The position numbers and the translations under genes were made by a program. From assembly GCA_958510875.1 (NCBI GenBank), contig OY294068.1:78921978-78985977 (forward strand): 64,000 nucleotides of DNA. Direction: 5' to 3'. Shown in pieces: positions 24,571-35,204 of this stretch. The stretch comes from Endomychus coccineus. Lineage: Eukaryota > Arthropoda > Insecta > Coleoptera > Endomychidae. The notes beneath the pieces were generated by a model. It had not been told where the DNA came from. It searched no databases and saw only the letters and a list, made by a program, of their open reading frames with translations. Numbering within the stretch: position 1 is the stretch's first letter; every line of letters starts with the position of its first letter.

Positions 24571-25870
24571 GAGGCGTCAACGGACTAATCTGGAATTTGG
24601 TTCTTTAAGATTGAAGAGCCAAGTAAGAGGTTTATGATCAGTAACAATAGTAAATTTATTTTCGAAAAGGTATGGCCTGAAATATTTTACTGAAATTACT
24701 ATTGCTAATAATTCTTTCTCGATGGTACTGTAGTTCTTTTCCGTTTTTGAGAGTGTTCTTGAAAAATAAGCTATTGGTGAGTCACGACCAATTGGGTCTT
24801 GAGAAAGGATTGAACCAATTGCTACGTTGGACGCATCAGTTGTCAATAGAAAAGGTTGTTCAAAATCGGGAAATTTTATAGGATTGGTTCATTTGTGAGA
24901 AGAGTTTTACAAAGATTAAAGCAACTTATAAATTCTGGAGTATGTTCAACTTTGTTTCCTTTTTTGAGACACTGTGTTAAGGGCTTAGTTGAATGGGCGA
25001 AATTTTTGATGAATTTTCGATAATATTCTAATAAACCAAGGAAGGATTTTATTTCGGTTTCGTTCTTAGGTAGGGGGTAATTTTGGATGGCTTGAATTTT
25101 ATAAGGATTCGGTTTAATTCCTTCCGTAGTAATGATATGTCCTAAATATTGTGTTTCATGTTTCCAAAATTCTGATTTGTCTAACTGGATTTTTGATTTC
25201 GATTCTCTGAGGCGTTCAAAAACTAATTTTAATCTGACAATATGCTCTTGGAGCGATATAGAAAATATGATTATGTCATCCAGGTAGACCATGCAAATTT
25301 TGTTGACTAAACCTCTTAAGACGTTATCCATTACCCTTTGAAATGTTGAAGAGGCATTTTTGAGCCCAAAAGGCATTCGCTTGAACTCATATTTTACATT
25401 TTCGCACGAAAAACTGGTTTTTTCAATATCGGGATCCATCTCAATTTGATGAAAGCCCGAAGCAAGATCTAAAGTAGTAAAGTAATTATATCGGCCTAGT
25501 TTATCGAGGTTATCGGTTATGTTTGGTATTGGGTAACGGTCGGTAATAGTCTTGTCGTTAAGTTTTCTGTAATCGATTACGATTCTCCATTTTTTTCACA
25601 GGATGCATCAGCTTTTTTGGGACTAACTATATTGGACAGTTCCATGGGCTATTAGAAGGTTGTATAATTCCGTCAGCTAACATCTTGGTTATTTGATTTT
25701 GAACTTCTTCGCGATGACAAAATGGATATCTATATGTTCGCGAATAAATTGGTATTTCGTCAGTAGCTTTGATTTTGTGTTTGATTTCATTAGTGAACGT
25801 TAATTTTGAATCTTTGTAGTGAAATATATCGGGAAATTCACTACATAGTTTTATGATTTAGTGACATTCT
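24571..25870 (-). pseudogene. Reverse transcriptase and RNase H (errantivirus-like)
   Basis: RT motifs [17 protein letters not shown] and the catalytic [11 protein letters not shown] box are intact in 25439-24876; the connection region [15 protein letters not shown] follows. RNase H at 24846-24577 has TTDASN, the Glu of IEKELLAIV and VTDHKPLTWLF. The N-terminal fingers (25440-25860) contain several stops and frameshifts. The whole is a dead copy of a Ty3/gypsy pol. Confidence 0.88.
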
Positions 25871-26629
25871 TCTTTATTCATGTGATCTGTCCTAATTAAT
25901 TGAGAAATTTGATTGTTCAAATTATTTGTATTTGAGACATTGGTGGTCTCGACAGTACAAAGTTCAAATTGATTCAAGGGCTGAACTTTTAAGGGAGTAA
26001 AAAGGGTTAATGTTTTTTGTTGGTTTGTTGGATTCGTTATTTCCACAGGAGCATGGAAATTTGTAGCTGTAGAGGTTGATTCTGGTATGATACAATCATT
26101 GAATTTCATTGCAGGGATATATATTTGTCCGTTCAAGGTGACTGGAAAATCAGTAATTTGTTTGGAATTAAGAGGGATAGTAATTTTCTCTTGGGATATA
26201 TAGTCTTGATCTGTATATTCATTTAAAAGAAATTTAGCATTACCGATATAGAGAATTTTATTTTTAATATCGATATTGGCGTTTAATTGTTCCATCAATC
26301 TGAGTCCTAACAATCCGTCAAAAATGTGTGGAATTTGTAGAGGTGAATATCGTGAGTTTGATTTGAACAATCGAAATCTTGGAAACGGGTAAATTCTTGA
26401 GTACTTCTTTATTAGTGGATGAAACATGATGAACAGCACTTATCGTGAATGGTTCATGTCGAATATATTCAGAAAAATATTTATAACCTAAATGAGGATC
26501 TAAAAAGGAACGACCTGAACCGGTATCGATTAAAAGTCTTAGGGGAGGATTCATAAGATCTATATAAGTTGAACGTAAATTATTTTGGACAAAAGTCTTA
26601 ACTTTATTGGATTTGATAGGAAAAATCAA
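25858..26629 (-). pseudogene. Aspartic protease (errantivirus-like)
   Basis: The active-site loop LLIDTGSGRSFLDP is present, and the second conserved segment IFDGLLGLRLMEQL follows in a shifted frame at about 26320. Retroviral-type proteases of this group cut the gag-pol polyprotein. A frameshift near 26400 separates the two halves. Confidence 0.8.
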
Positions 26630-27723
26630 GTCATTTCTGCAGGGGAGGCTGACATTGTAAAATTTTCATTTGCTTCAGATTTGTCGAAATTTTCTTCAGC
26701 GGTATTTTGGTCGTCATTTTCTTGAAGCTCTGAATATTCAGAATAGATTTTCTGAGTGATAATTTTCGGGGCAATTATAATCAGAGTATGAATGTTCGTG
26801 AAATTGTGAAGTACAATCAGCTTCTTTCATATTTGTTAGTTCTTGAAATATGAAACGAGGGGTTTGATTAGGATTTGAACGAAAGAAATTATTTTGTCTC
26901 AAGTTTGATGGTTGAGCTTACGTAGATATAGACATTGGCGTTGGTTTAGGTAAATTCTTAGAATTTTGAGATTTGGACGAAAGGCATTGGCATTTTGTTC
27001 TCGATTTATACCAAATATCTTTGAAGCGGTTGGAAAGTATGGGCGGTAATTTGGATTGGAGTTTGGTTTGGTTGCGATGGGAAAATTGGACGTTCGTTTC
27101 TGAACTTTTGAAAATTATATTGATAGAGATTTTGATTTGGCTGTATATTTAACGCGTTATGATTCGAGTTAAGTGAGTAAGAAATATTTTGATTACGGAC
27201 CTTTTCTTCACGTATTATTGGACTTTCGGCTGCATCTAGAGTTTGGGGGTTCATAGACCTTATAGTAGAGCTTATGGGTTCTCTAAGTCCCATAAGTAAT
27301 GTTTCTAGGGCTTGTTTGCTAGCCATATCAATTTCAAAGGGACGATATATTTCTTCGATATGAATCTTTACATGATTACAATAAGCTGTTAAGGCGGTTC
27401 TTATAGCATAAAAAAATTCTAGAGCACTCTGGCGAGAATTTTGTCTTAGATTTGCTAGGTCTCTTAACAATTCGGTTTCGGATCTTTTTTCTCCAAAAAC
27501 AGAAATCAATTTAGCTTTAACATCGTGCCAATTATTCAAGTCAGTATAAATTGACAGAATATCACGAGCTTTGTCGATTAATTTATTTTTTATAGAAATG
27601 GCAATCAGTTTGTTCTGACAGTTTGCTTGTCCGTCACGGCGATCTTGATAGTGAGACACAATGACATCAACAGATTCAATAAATTGTGGTAATTCATTTG
27701 GATCACCATTAAATTTGGGGATA

Positions 27724-28999
27724 TACGAGGGTGGATTGATAAGTTTCCGGCCTGACCAAGAGATGGCGCCACTAGGCCTACGTTGTGGTGGCGTTCTATA
27801 GTACCATCCTTAGATAGCTTGTAGCTATAGTTTCAGTCCGATCACCATGTTAGTTTAGGTTTGAGAGCACGCTGAACAAGACGCCTCTGTGTTTTTCGTA
27901 AAAATGGAAAAGCTGGAAAATCGTGCTGTCATCAAATACTTTTATTTGAAGGGGTTAACGCCGAAGGACATTAAAGAAGAGATGAACTCAACACTGGGGA
28001 CATCCTCCCCATCATATTCAACCGTTAAGCAGTGGGTTTCCGAGTTTAAAAAGGGTCGTGTGAGCACCTCTGATGAGCCTCGCTCAGGACGCCCATTGAG
28101 GTCACAACTCAAGATGTGATCGAAAAAATCCATCAAATAGTGCTGAAAGACCGCAGATTAAAAGTGCGTGAGATAGCTGAGACCTGTAAGATGTCATATG
28201 AACGTGTACAAAATATTTTGCACCAACATTTGTGTATGGAAAAGCTCTGTGCAAGATGGGTGCCGCGTTTGCTAACAGTCGACCAAAAATTGATTCGAAA
28301 GAACATTTCTACCGCCAATTTGGCGTTGTATAAGCGTAATCCAAGCGAGTTTTTGCGTCGATTCATAACCGTTGACGAAACTTGGGTCCACCACTACACT
28401 CCTGAAACCAAAGAACAGTCTAAACAGTGGATTGGGCCAGGGGAACCAACTCCAAAGAAGGCAAAAACAATTTTTTCGGCGAACAAGGTTATGGCTACTG
28501 TTTTTCGGGATGCAAGAGGTATTATATACATTGATTACCTTAAAAAGGGTAAAACTATCACTACTACGCAGACTTATTGCAACGTTTGAGCCACGAAGTG
28601 AAAATTAAACGACCTCATCTGGCGAAGAAAAAAATCTTGTTCCATCACGATAACGCACCATCGTTGCGATGGCTAAAATCAACGATCTGAAGTTTGAATT
28701 GATGCCGCACCCTCCCTACTCTCCAGACCTAGCCCCGAGTGACTATTATCTGTTTCCTAACCTCAAAAAATGGCTTGGCGGTAAGAGATTTGCGGACAAT
28801 GAAGAAGTAATCGAAGCTGTAAATGGGTATTTTGAGGAGCTTGACGAATCAGTCTATAGAGATGGCATTACTAGACTAGAACACCGCTATGAGAAATGTA
28901 TCAGCCTTGAAGGAGATTATGTTGAGAAATAAAAAAAAATAATTCTTAAAAACGTTGTTTTACTTGGTCAGGCCGGAAACTTATCAATCCACCCTCGTA
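27724..28999 (+). mobile_element. mariner transposon nested in gag
   Basis: Terminal inverted repeats CGAGGGTGGATTGATAAGTT.. match perfectly over more than 30 bases; TA at 27724-27725 and 28998-28999 is the target duplication. The element is 1272 bases, the usual mariner length. Perfect repeats suggest a fairly young insertion compared with the diverged LTRs. Confidence 0.95.
27903..28932 (+). pseudogene. mariner transposase (DD34D type), frameshifted
   Basis: Starts at ATG 27903 (MEKLENRAVIKYFYLKGLTP). A paired helix-turn-helix region is followed by the catalytic regions TVDETWVHHY, LFHHDNAPS and PPYSPDLAPSDYYLFPNLK, the mariner D,D34D pattern. One-base frameshifts near 28105, 28565 and 28665 break the frame. 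All three Asp residues remain. Confidence 0.88.
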
Positions 29000-29399
29000 A
29001 TCCAGATCTCTAATTTGTAATTGAGAGGGTGCCGGTACGGTCATATTTTCCAAATTATCAAGTACAGGTAATGAATCACTATTGTTTGAAATATCTAGAT
29101 TAGAAATATTCTTTATTAAAGAATCGATATCTTCCTTTGATAAATTAAAATCAAGGATAAATTGGAAACAGAGGAATCTCTGGGAATATCTGACATAAAT
29201 CAATTCTGAAACACTTTCAGTATTACAATCATTCTGCAACTCTTCGACTTTGATAATTCTAGGATTCCAGTGATTGTAGCAGGGCAGAAGTTCTTCCCTC
29301 GAAGATGGCTTTGGAGATCCACGACCAGGCGTTTCTTCAATTCAATTTCTTTGTTTTCTTACACCAATTTTTCGGGGAACTTTGTTAATTTTCACGAAA

Positions 29400-29421
29400 A
29401 ATTATCCTTTACGACTGCTCC
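29400..29421 (-). promoter_or_regulatory. Primer-binding site beside the 5' LTR
   Basis: Directly after the 5' LTR in element sense the sequence reads CTGGAGCAGTCGTAAAGG. TGGAGCAGTCG is close to the Ser-tRNA type primer site that I recall from some insect errantiviruses. This rests on recall of the family. Confidence 0.45.
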
Positions 29422-29654
29422 AGTTATATATTTGTGGGTTTTAAATAGAAGTTTCAAAAGAAAGCAATATCTATTCAAAGGAAGTTTTACAATTTACTTT
29501 GAGTAGTTTGATGTTAGCGTTTTTAATCTTATCTCTATACTACCGGCTGCCTTGTTCATTCTAGTTAATTCGTTATAACTACATACTAAGCATTTTATAA
29601 TATTGGAACGATCCAGGCTACCTAAGCAGTATGAACAATGATACATATATTACT
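29422..29654 (-). repeat. 5' LTR (in element orientation)
   Basis: 233 bases, direct repeat of 18936-19173 with scattered substitutions and small indels. Followed by the TACG target duplication at 29655-29658. Confidence 0.9.
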
Positions 29655-29658
29655 TACG

Positions 29659-30009
29659 GGAAAAGAAAAATAGTGAATGATTCGAATAATTATATATTGA
29701 CAGAAAACTGAAAATTAGCTGGGTGAATTGAACAATAAAGAACAGTAAACAAATTCGCAATGTTTTCACAAGTCATCGTTTAATTGATTCTTCTTAGAAT
29801 ATATGTTTTGAATAAATACTTTTATTTTTAACCAATGTTTATTATCAAGCACTCCAGGATGATCTTAAATGAGTTTATTTCTGACCGAGATATTATAAGC
29901 TTATATCGTCATAGTTACGCTATCAATAAAGAGGGTCATAACTCCCTTGGGACATTATAGATTCTATAATTCCCTCTACCTTTCACAAGTAAAAATAAAG
30001 TAAGAAATG
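29659..30009. other. No recognisable feature
   Basis: AT-rich flank of the LTR element without genes or repeats that I can place. Confidence 0.5.
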
Positions 30010-30041
<32 letters not shown>

Positions 30042-30042
30042 G

Positions 30043-30120
<78 letters not shown>
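30010..30120. repeat. (TA)n microsatellite
   Basis: TA array with single CGTA and CATA interruptions; left border of the tRNA-like inverted repeat. Confidence 0.95.
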
Positions 30121-30121
<1 letters not shown>

Positions 30122-30213
30122 CTTAAGAGATATAGAATTAAATTTTCTGAATTATGAAGATAACTTAGATAATTTAACATAGGATTATAAAGATGAATAA
30201 ACGTAAAAGATTG

Positions 30214-30286
30214 AACCATAGGCGGGATTCGAACCCACATTACTGGATTTCTAGTCCAGGGTGTTTACCAATTACACCACTTCGGT
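30214..30286 (-). tRNA. tRNA-like sequence, anticodon AGA, copy 1
   Basis: Identical to the plus-strand copy at 30390-30462. See that entry for the fold. It may be a tRNA-derived repeat rather than a working gene. Confidence 0.45.
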
Positions 30287-30389
30287 CCTGTTAGATTTTT
30301 ATATTTTTGTAAATATAAACCTCTGAAAGGATAGTAGATCATTGATGAACACAATGCGATTCGATGCCCTAATATAAAAATCTAACAGG

Positions 30390-30462
30390 ACCGAAGTGGT
30401 GTAATTGGTAAACACCCTGGACTAGAAATCCAGTAATGTGGGTTCGAATCCCGCCTATGGTT
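30390..30462 (+). tRNA. tRNA-like sequence, anticodon AGA, copy 2
   Basis: Folds as a class I cloverleaf: acceptor ACCGAAG/CTATGGT (6 of 7 pairs with one A-A mismatch), U8, D-arm GTGT/ACAC with GG in the loop, anticodon stem CTGGA/TCCAG with loop CTAGAAA, a 4-base variable region, and T-arm GTGGG/CCCGC with loop TTCGAAT. Anticodon AGA would read UCU (Ser), but eukaryotic Ser tRNAs have a long variable arm, absent here. A box A and box B-like layout is present. Either an unorthodox tRNA or a tRNA-derived element. Confidence 0.45.
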
Positions 30463-30599
30463 CAATATTTTACGTTTATTCATCTTTATAATCCTATGTT
30501 AAATTATCTAAGTTATCTTCATAATTCAGAAAATTTAATTCTATATCTCTTAAGTTACATACACGATAGTGGCCAATTAGGCAAAGAAACTTTAAACTT

Positions 30600-30602
<3 letters not shown>

Positions 30603-30673
<71 letters not shown>
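30603..30673. repeat. (TA)n microsatellite
   Basis: Left border of the PLE-A cluster. Confidence 0.95.
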
Positions 30674-30676
<3 letters not shown>

Positions 30677-30921
30677 TCTTCTTACGTTCTCGCGGACGTA
30701 ATGTGTAGAACTGGATTCTCGGGTATTGATCCGCGTTGTGTGGTTTCGGTCCTCAAAAGGACCAATTTCACGACGTTTCGGCAAAGTCGCATTTGCCATC
30801 TTCAGGTGATTCGACCGTAGAGTCTGGAAAATCTAGGCGAACTACGATGATGCTGTCTCAACGTGCGGTTGTAACTTCTTGGCTAGGAATCTTGCTAATG
30901 CATGTGATGGTGAGCCGATAT
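30674..30921 (-). repeat. Inverted PLE-A terminal repeat joined to an inverted RT fragment
   Basis: In minus sense, RT sequence homologous to 33541-33620 is joined directly to the terminal repeat starting at AGTTCGCC, which continues through the hammerhead-like motif (30772-30805) to AAGAAGAAAC at the (TA)n border. Everything between RT codon GCATCATCG and the predicted transcript start is skipped. Confidence 0.8.
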
Positions 30922-32306
30922 ATGTGAGGAACGCGGAACACTTTATCGAACTTCTAGATATGCAAATAGTAGGACCTGACGACATATTAGTAAGCTTCGA
31001 CGTAGCATCCTTGTTCACACAAGTACCCATAAACGAAGCCCTAGAGATCATCCAACATAAATACAAACTGGAAGGATACATTATTGACTTGGCCAAACAC
31101 TGTGTAGCCAATACTTACTTTAAGTACGAGGGACAGCGATATAGGCAAATCGAAGGAGCACCGATGAGATCACCAATCTCACCAGTGATCGCAAATCTTT
31201 TCATGGAGGATTTTGAAATTAAAGCTCTTAACACAGCGCAACTAAAACCCAAACTTTGGCTCAGATATGTAGATGATATTTTAGTTATTTGGCCACATGG
31301 AGAAGGACAACTAAGAGGGTTTCTCGATCACCTGAATGGAATCCATGATCGGATAAAATTCACAATAGAAGCCGAAGAGAACAACCAATTACCATTTCTA
31401 GATGTTTTGGTAACAAAGAAAACTGACGGCAGTTTGGGACATACAGTATTCAGAAAAAAGACCCACACGAACCGATATTTGAATAGTAACTCGCATCACC
31501 ATCCATCCCAGCTACAATCAGTCGTAAATACCCTCATGACAAGGTCAAAACGTCTCGCTGATGCGGAGAACTTCGATGGAGAAATGGAAACCATCCGAGC
31601 AGCCCTTAGGATGAATGGCTATTCAAGAAAACAGATTCATAACTCTCTACGCAAAAATGAGAAGGATGTCAACAATGAAGATCAACCAGTGGGAAACGCT
31701 TCTCTACCTTACATTAAAGGCACAACTGACAAAATCTCCAAAATACTGAGCCGTCATGATATAAAAACAACCTTCACAACAGATAGGAAAATCAAAAATG
31801 TTCTTCGGAATCCAAAAGACAGAATTCCTCTAGAATGTCAAGGAGTGTACGAGGTGCCATGTGGTAATTGTGAAAAGACATACATCGGACAGACCAATAG
31901 ACGCATTGATGTGCGAAAGACTGAACATGCAAACGCTGTGTCGAAAAACGAAACCACGTTTTCACTAGCTGAACATGTAAGAAGTACGGGCCATATGATC
32001 AACTTTAGCGGCACAAAGACTCTAGCCAACATTGAACACTTCTACACCAGAATAACCAGGGAGGCAATAGAGATCGAGAAACGTCCACATAGTCTTAACA
32101 AACGAGATGACGGACTAAGATTACCAGCAACATGGAAACCCGCTTTAGAAAGTGGGAAGATACAACCAAAAACAAGAGAGAACGTGGTATCCAGTGCACG
32201 TGCAACAGGTCACGGAAACTTTCCGGCTGATTCCAGCGTCGCAATGACGTCATCCAAACGTGTCACTCGGAGCCAAACACGTAGAAATCAACCAAGCGTG
32301 AAATAG
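30922..32306 (+). CDS. PLE-A1 protein, 5'-truncated, RT palm plus GIY-YIG
   Basis: About 460 codons open to the TAG at 32304-32306, with no lesion. RT motif A DDILVSFDVASLFTQVP, motif B EGAPMRSPISPVIANLF (the usual Gly after PM is Arg), catalytic RYVDDILVIW, and LPFLDVLV follow. The linker leads to GIY-YIG (GVYEVPCGNCEKTYIGQTN) and a basic tail with RVTRSQTRRNQ. The N-terminal third of the protein is missing because the copy starts after the head-to-head junction. There is no start codon of its own at the true N-terminus, so product formation is doubtful. Confidence 0.8.
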
Positions 32307-32339
32307 TTCGAAAGTCCAAAGGTCAAGCATAACGGAGGA

Positions 32340-32375
32340 TATAAATACCTGTCCCTCCAAGTAAGCGTCAGTTCG
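32340..32375 (+). promoter_or_regulatory. PLE-A2 core promoter: TATA box and initiator
   Basis: TATAAATA at 32340-32347 and TCAGTT with its A at 32370, a spacing of exactly 30. This would drive copy A2. Several insertions in this window begin at the base corresponding to 32370, which supports it as the transcript start. Confidence 0.65.
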
Positions 32376-32407
32376 CCTAGATTTTCCAGACTCTACGGTC
32401 GAATCAC

Positions 32408-32441
32408 CTGAAGATAGCAAATGCGACTTTGCCGAAACGTC
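32408..32441 (+). ncRNA. Hammerhead-like motif in the PLE-A terminal repeat
   Basis: CTGAAGAT, a hairpin, then GAAACGTC. CUGAAGA matches the hammerhead core CUGANGA and GAAA plus GUC match the other strands. One extra U precedes stem II. UCAC before and GUGA after can form stem I, and ACGU gives a two-pair stem III. In this copy GGCAAA has become AGCAAA, weakening stem II. Penelope-like elements are known to carry hammerhead ribozymes. Confidence 0.45.
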
Positions 32442-35005
32442 GTGAAATTGGTCCTTTTGAGGACCGAAACCACACAACGCGGATCAATACCCGAGAATCC
32501 AGTTCTACACATTACGTCCGCGAGAACCTAAGAAGAAACATAATTAACCTCTACGGGGAGGAGGTTTTCCATCAAACAAGAAGTTTCGAGAAGTTGAGAA
32601 CAAAGAGATCGAAACTTTTGTGCGACCTTACCTTTCTACGTCGCTGCCGGGACCAGAAGATTATTCCAACCTGTATGAAACTTTCGTATCACACAAAGAC
32701 AACTAGTACGAAGAACATCTTGAGAAGAACAAGTTTTGCACTGCTTCGAGATGCCATTCACCAAACAAGAAGAATTCTGGATGATACTGACAGCAAGCTA
32801 CTACGTGTTCACCTCTATCTCAGCAATGAAATCAATCCTTTACTTTGGGAAAGAATTGACCAGCTTGCCGAGTTCAGAGCTGAGAAAAACACTGAAATAA
32901 CTATAGAGAAACAGAAGAAGAAGTTCAATCATCTGAAAGACACCCAGAAACCTGAGGGAGACAGCACAAACATAGATCCTGTCAAAGTTGTCCATAACAT
33001 ATCCGACCATTCTTTGAATAAGGCCTCCATGGATGTCCTTGCTAAAGGTTTTAACTTCGCTATTGCACCGGCACGCATTTCATTGGAAGGCATCATTTGC
33101 AACGTGGAATCTGCTATAACTTCGCTGCAGGATAAAAGTGAAGCAGAGATTATTCGCCAAGATGGGTCGCGTATTCTACGAACCTCGAAGCCACCTAAAA
33201 GGAACATTTCACACGACGAGTTCCTAGCACTGAAAACTCTTCGAGAGAACGAAAACATCATCATCCTACCAGCAGATAAAGGAAATGCAACCGTTGTCAT
33301 GAACACAAATGACTACAGAACCAAGATGGCTGCGCTATTGGACGATCCGACTTACAAGAAGATTAGGTCTGATCCCACTACATATCTAGAGAAAACAACG
33401 AAAGCGAAAATCAAGGCATCACCTATCGACCCTGAATTACAGTTACATCTCATTCCAAGAGAAAAATCATCCAGATGTCCGAAACTGTATGGTCTCCCAA
33501 AAATACACAAGCCAGCAGTACCTCTGAGACCAATAGTAAGCTCTATCGGCTCACCATCACATGCATTAGCAAGATTCCTAGCCAAGAAGTTACAACCGCA
33601 CGTTGAGACAGCATCATCGTATGTGAGGAACGCGGAACACTTTATCGAACTTCTAGATATGCAAATAGTAGGACCTGACGACATATTAGTAAGCTTCGAC
33701 GTAGCATCCTTGTTCACACAAGTACCCATAAACGAAGCCCTAGAGATCATCCAACATAAATACAAACCGGAAGGATACATTATTGACTTGGCCAAACACT
33801 GTGTAGCCAATACTTACTTTATGTACGAGGGACAGCGATATAGGCAAATCGAAGGAGCCCCGATGGGATCACCAATCTCACCAGTGATCGCAAATCTTTT
33901 CATGGAGGATTTTGAAATTAAAGCTCTTAACACAGCGCAACTAAAACCCAAACTTTGGCTCAGATATGTAGATGATATTTTCGTTATTTGGCCACATGGA
34001 GAAGGACAACTAAGAGGGTTTCTCGATCACCTGAATGGAATCCATGATCGGATAAAATTCACAATAGAAGCCGAAGAGAACAACCAATTACCAGTTCTAG
34101 ATGTTTTGGTAACAAAGAAAACTGACGGCAGTTTGGGACATACAGTATTCAGAAAAGAGACCCACACGAACCGATATTTGAATAGTAACTCGCATCACCA
34201 TCCATCCCAGCTACAATCAGTCGTAAATACCATCATGACAAGGTCAAAACGTCTCGCTGATGCGGAGAACTTCGATGGAGGAATGGAAACCATCCGAGCA
34301 GCCCTTAGGATGAATGGCTATTCAAGAAAACAGATTCATAACTCTCTACGCTAAAATGAGAAGGATGTCAACAATGAAGATCTACCAGTGGGAAACGCTT
34401 TTCTACCTTACATTAAAGGCACAACTGACAAAATCTGCAAAATACTGAGCCGTCATGATATCAAAACAACCTTCACAACAGATAGGAAAATCAAAAATGT
34501 TCTTCGGAATCCAAAAGACAGAATTCCTCTAGAATGCCAAGGAGTGTACGAGGTGCCATGTAGTAATTGTGAAAAGACATACATCGGACAGACCAATAGA
34601 CGCATTGATGTGCGAAAGACTGAACATGCAAACGCTGTGTCGAAAAACGAAACCACGTCTTCACTAGCTGAACATGTAAGAAGTACGGGCCATATGATCA
34701 ACTTTAGCGGCACAAAGACTCTAGCCAACATTGAACACTTCTACACCAGAATAACCAGGGAGGCAATAGAGATCGAGAAACGTCCACATAGTCTTAACAA
34801 ACGAGATGACGGACTAAGATTACCAGCAACATGGAAACCCGCTTTAGAAAGTCGGAAGATACAACCAAAAACAAGAGAGAACGTGGTATCCAGTGCACGT
34901 GCAACAGGTTACGGAAACTTTCCGGCTGATTCCAGCGTCGCAATGACGTCATCCAAACGTGTCACTCGGAGCCAAACACGTAGAAATCAACCAAGCGTGA
35001 AATAG
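32414..35005 (+). pseudogene. PLE-A2 full-length RT-GIY-YIG protein, two point lesions
   Basis: A single frame of 863 codons. Other copies begin [20 protein letters not shown] inside the hammerhead-like hairpin; here that ATG is ATA (32414-32416). Order: N-terminal helical domain; a conserved LYGLPKIHKPAVPLRPIVS block; motif A VSFDVASLFTQVP; motif B EGAPMGSPISPV; catalytic RYVDDIFVIW; LPVLDVLV; GIY-YIG (GVYEVPCSNCEKTYIGQTN); basic tail. The only other lesion is a TAA at 34352-34354 (CGC AAA in A1, CGC TAA here). The RT copies the element RNA and the GIY-YIG nuclease nicks the target. It was very recently active. Confidence 0.9.
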
Positions 35006-35038
35006 TTTGAAAGTCCAAAGGTCAAGCATAACGGAGGA

Positions 35039-35204
35039 TATAAATACCTGTCCCTCCAAGTAAGCGTCAGTTCGCCTAGATTTTCCAGACTCTACGGTCG
35101 AATCACCTGAAGATGGCAAATGCGACTTTGCCGAAACGTCGTGAAATTGGTCCTTTTGAGGACCGAAACCACACAACGCGGATCAATACCCGAGAATCCA
35201 GTTC

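Larger units (their letters stand above)
26640..29265 (-). pseudogene. gag polyprotein, split by a mariner
   Basis: The N-terminal part (about 28999-29240) ends at RDLDY where the mariner begins. The gag core resumes beyond it with IPKFNGDPNELPQFIE and runs to about 27010, including the conserved helical segment AKLISVFGEKRSETELLRDL typical of Ty3/gypsy capsids. The region 26640-27000 is Asn/Gln-rich and broken. Removing one TA copy with the mariner rejoins the frame exactly at the target. Confidence 0.8.
18932..29658 (-). mobile_element. Errantivirus-like Ty3/gypsy element, complete ends, nested insertions
   Basis: Two direct LTRs (18936-19173 and 29422-29654) enclose gag, protease, RT, RNase H, integrase and an env remnant, all read on the minus strand. 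TACG flanks both ends as a 4-base target duplication, as expected for this group. It is interrupted by a piggyBac (21220-23684) and a mariner (27726-28997); removing them leaves about 7.0 kb, the usual size. All its reading frames are broken, so this is an old endogenous copy. Confidence 0.9.
30119..30558. repeat. Inverted repeat carrying two tRNA-like sequences
   Basis: About 186-base arms (30119-30304 and 30371-30558), nearly identical, separated by about 66 bases. Each arm contains one complete 73-base tRNA-like fold, 3' ends pointing outward. (TA)n lies directly outside on the left and about 45 bases outside on the right. Confidence 0.85.

Noticed and set aside
32460..32500. A second hammerhead at the GGTCC/GGACC hairpin followed by GAAAC
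   Set aside because: The hairpin GGTCC(TTTTGA)GGACC is real, but no CUGANGA strand precedes it.
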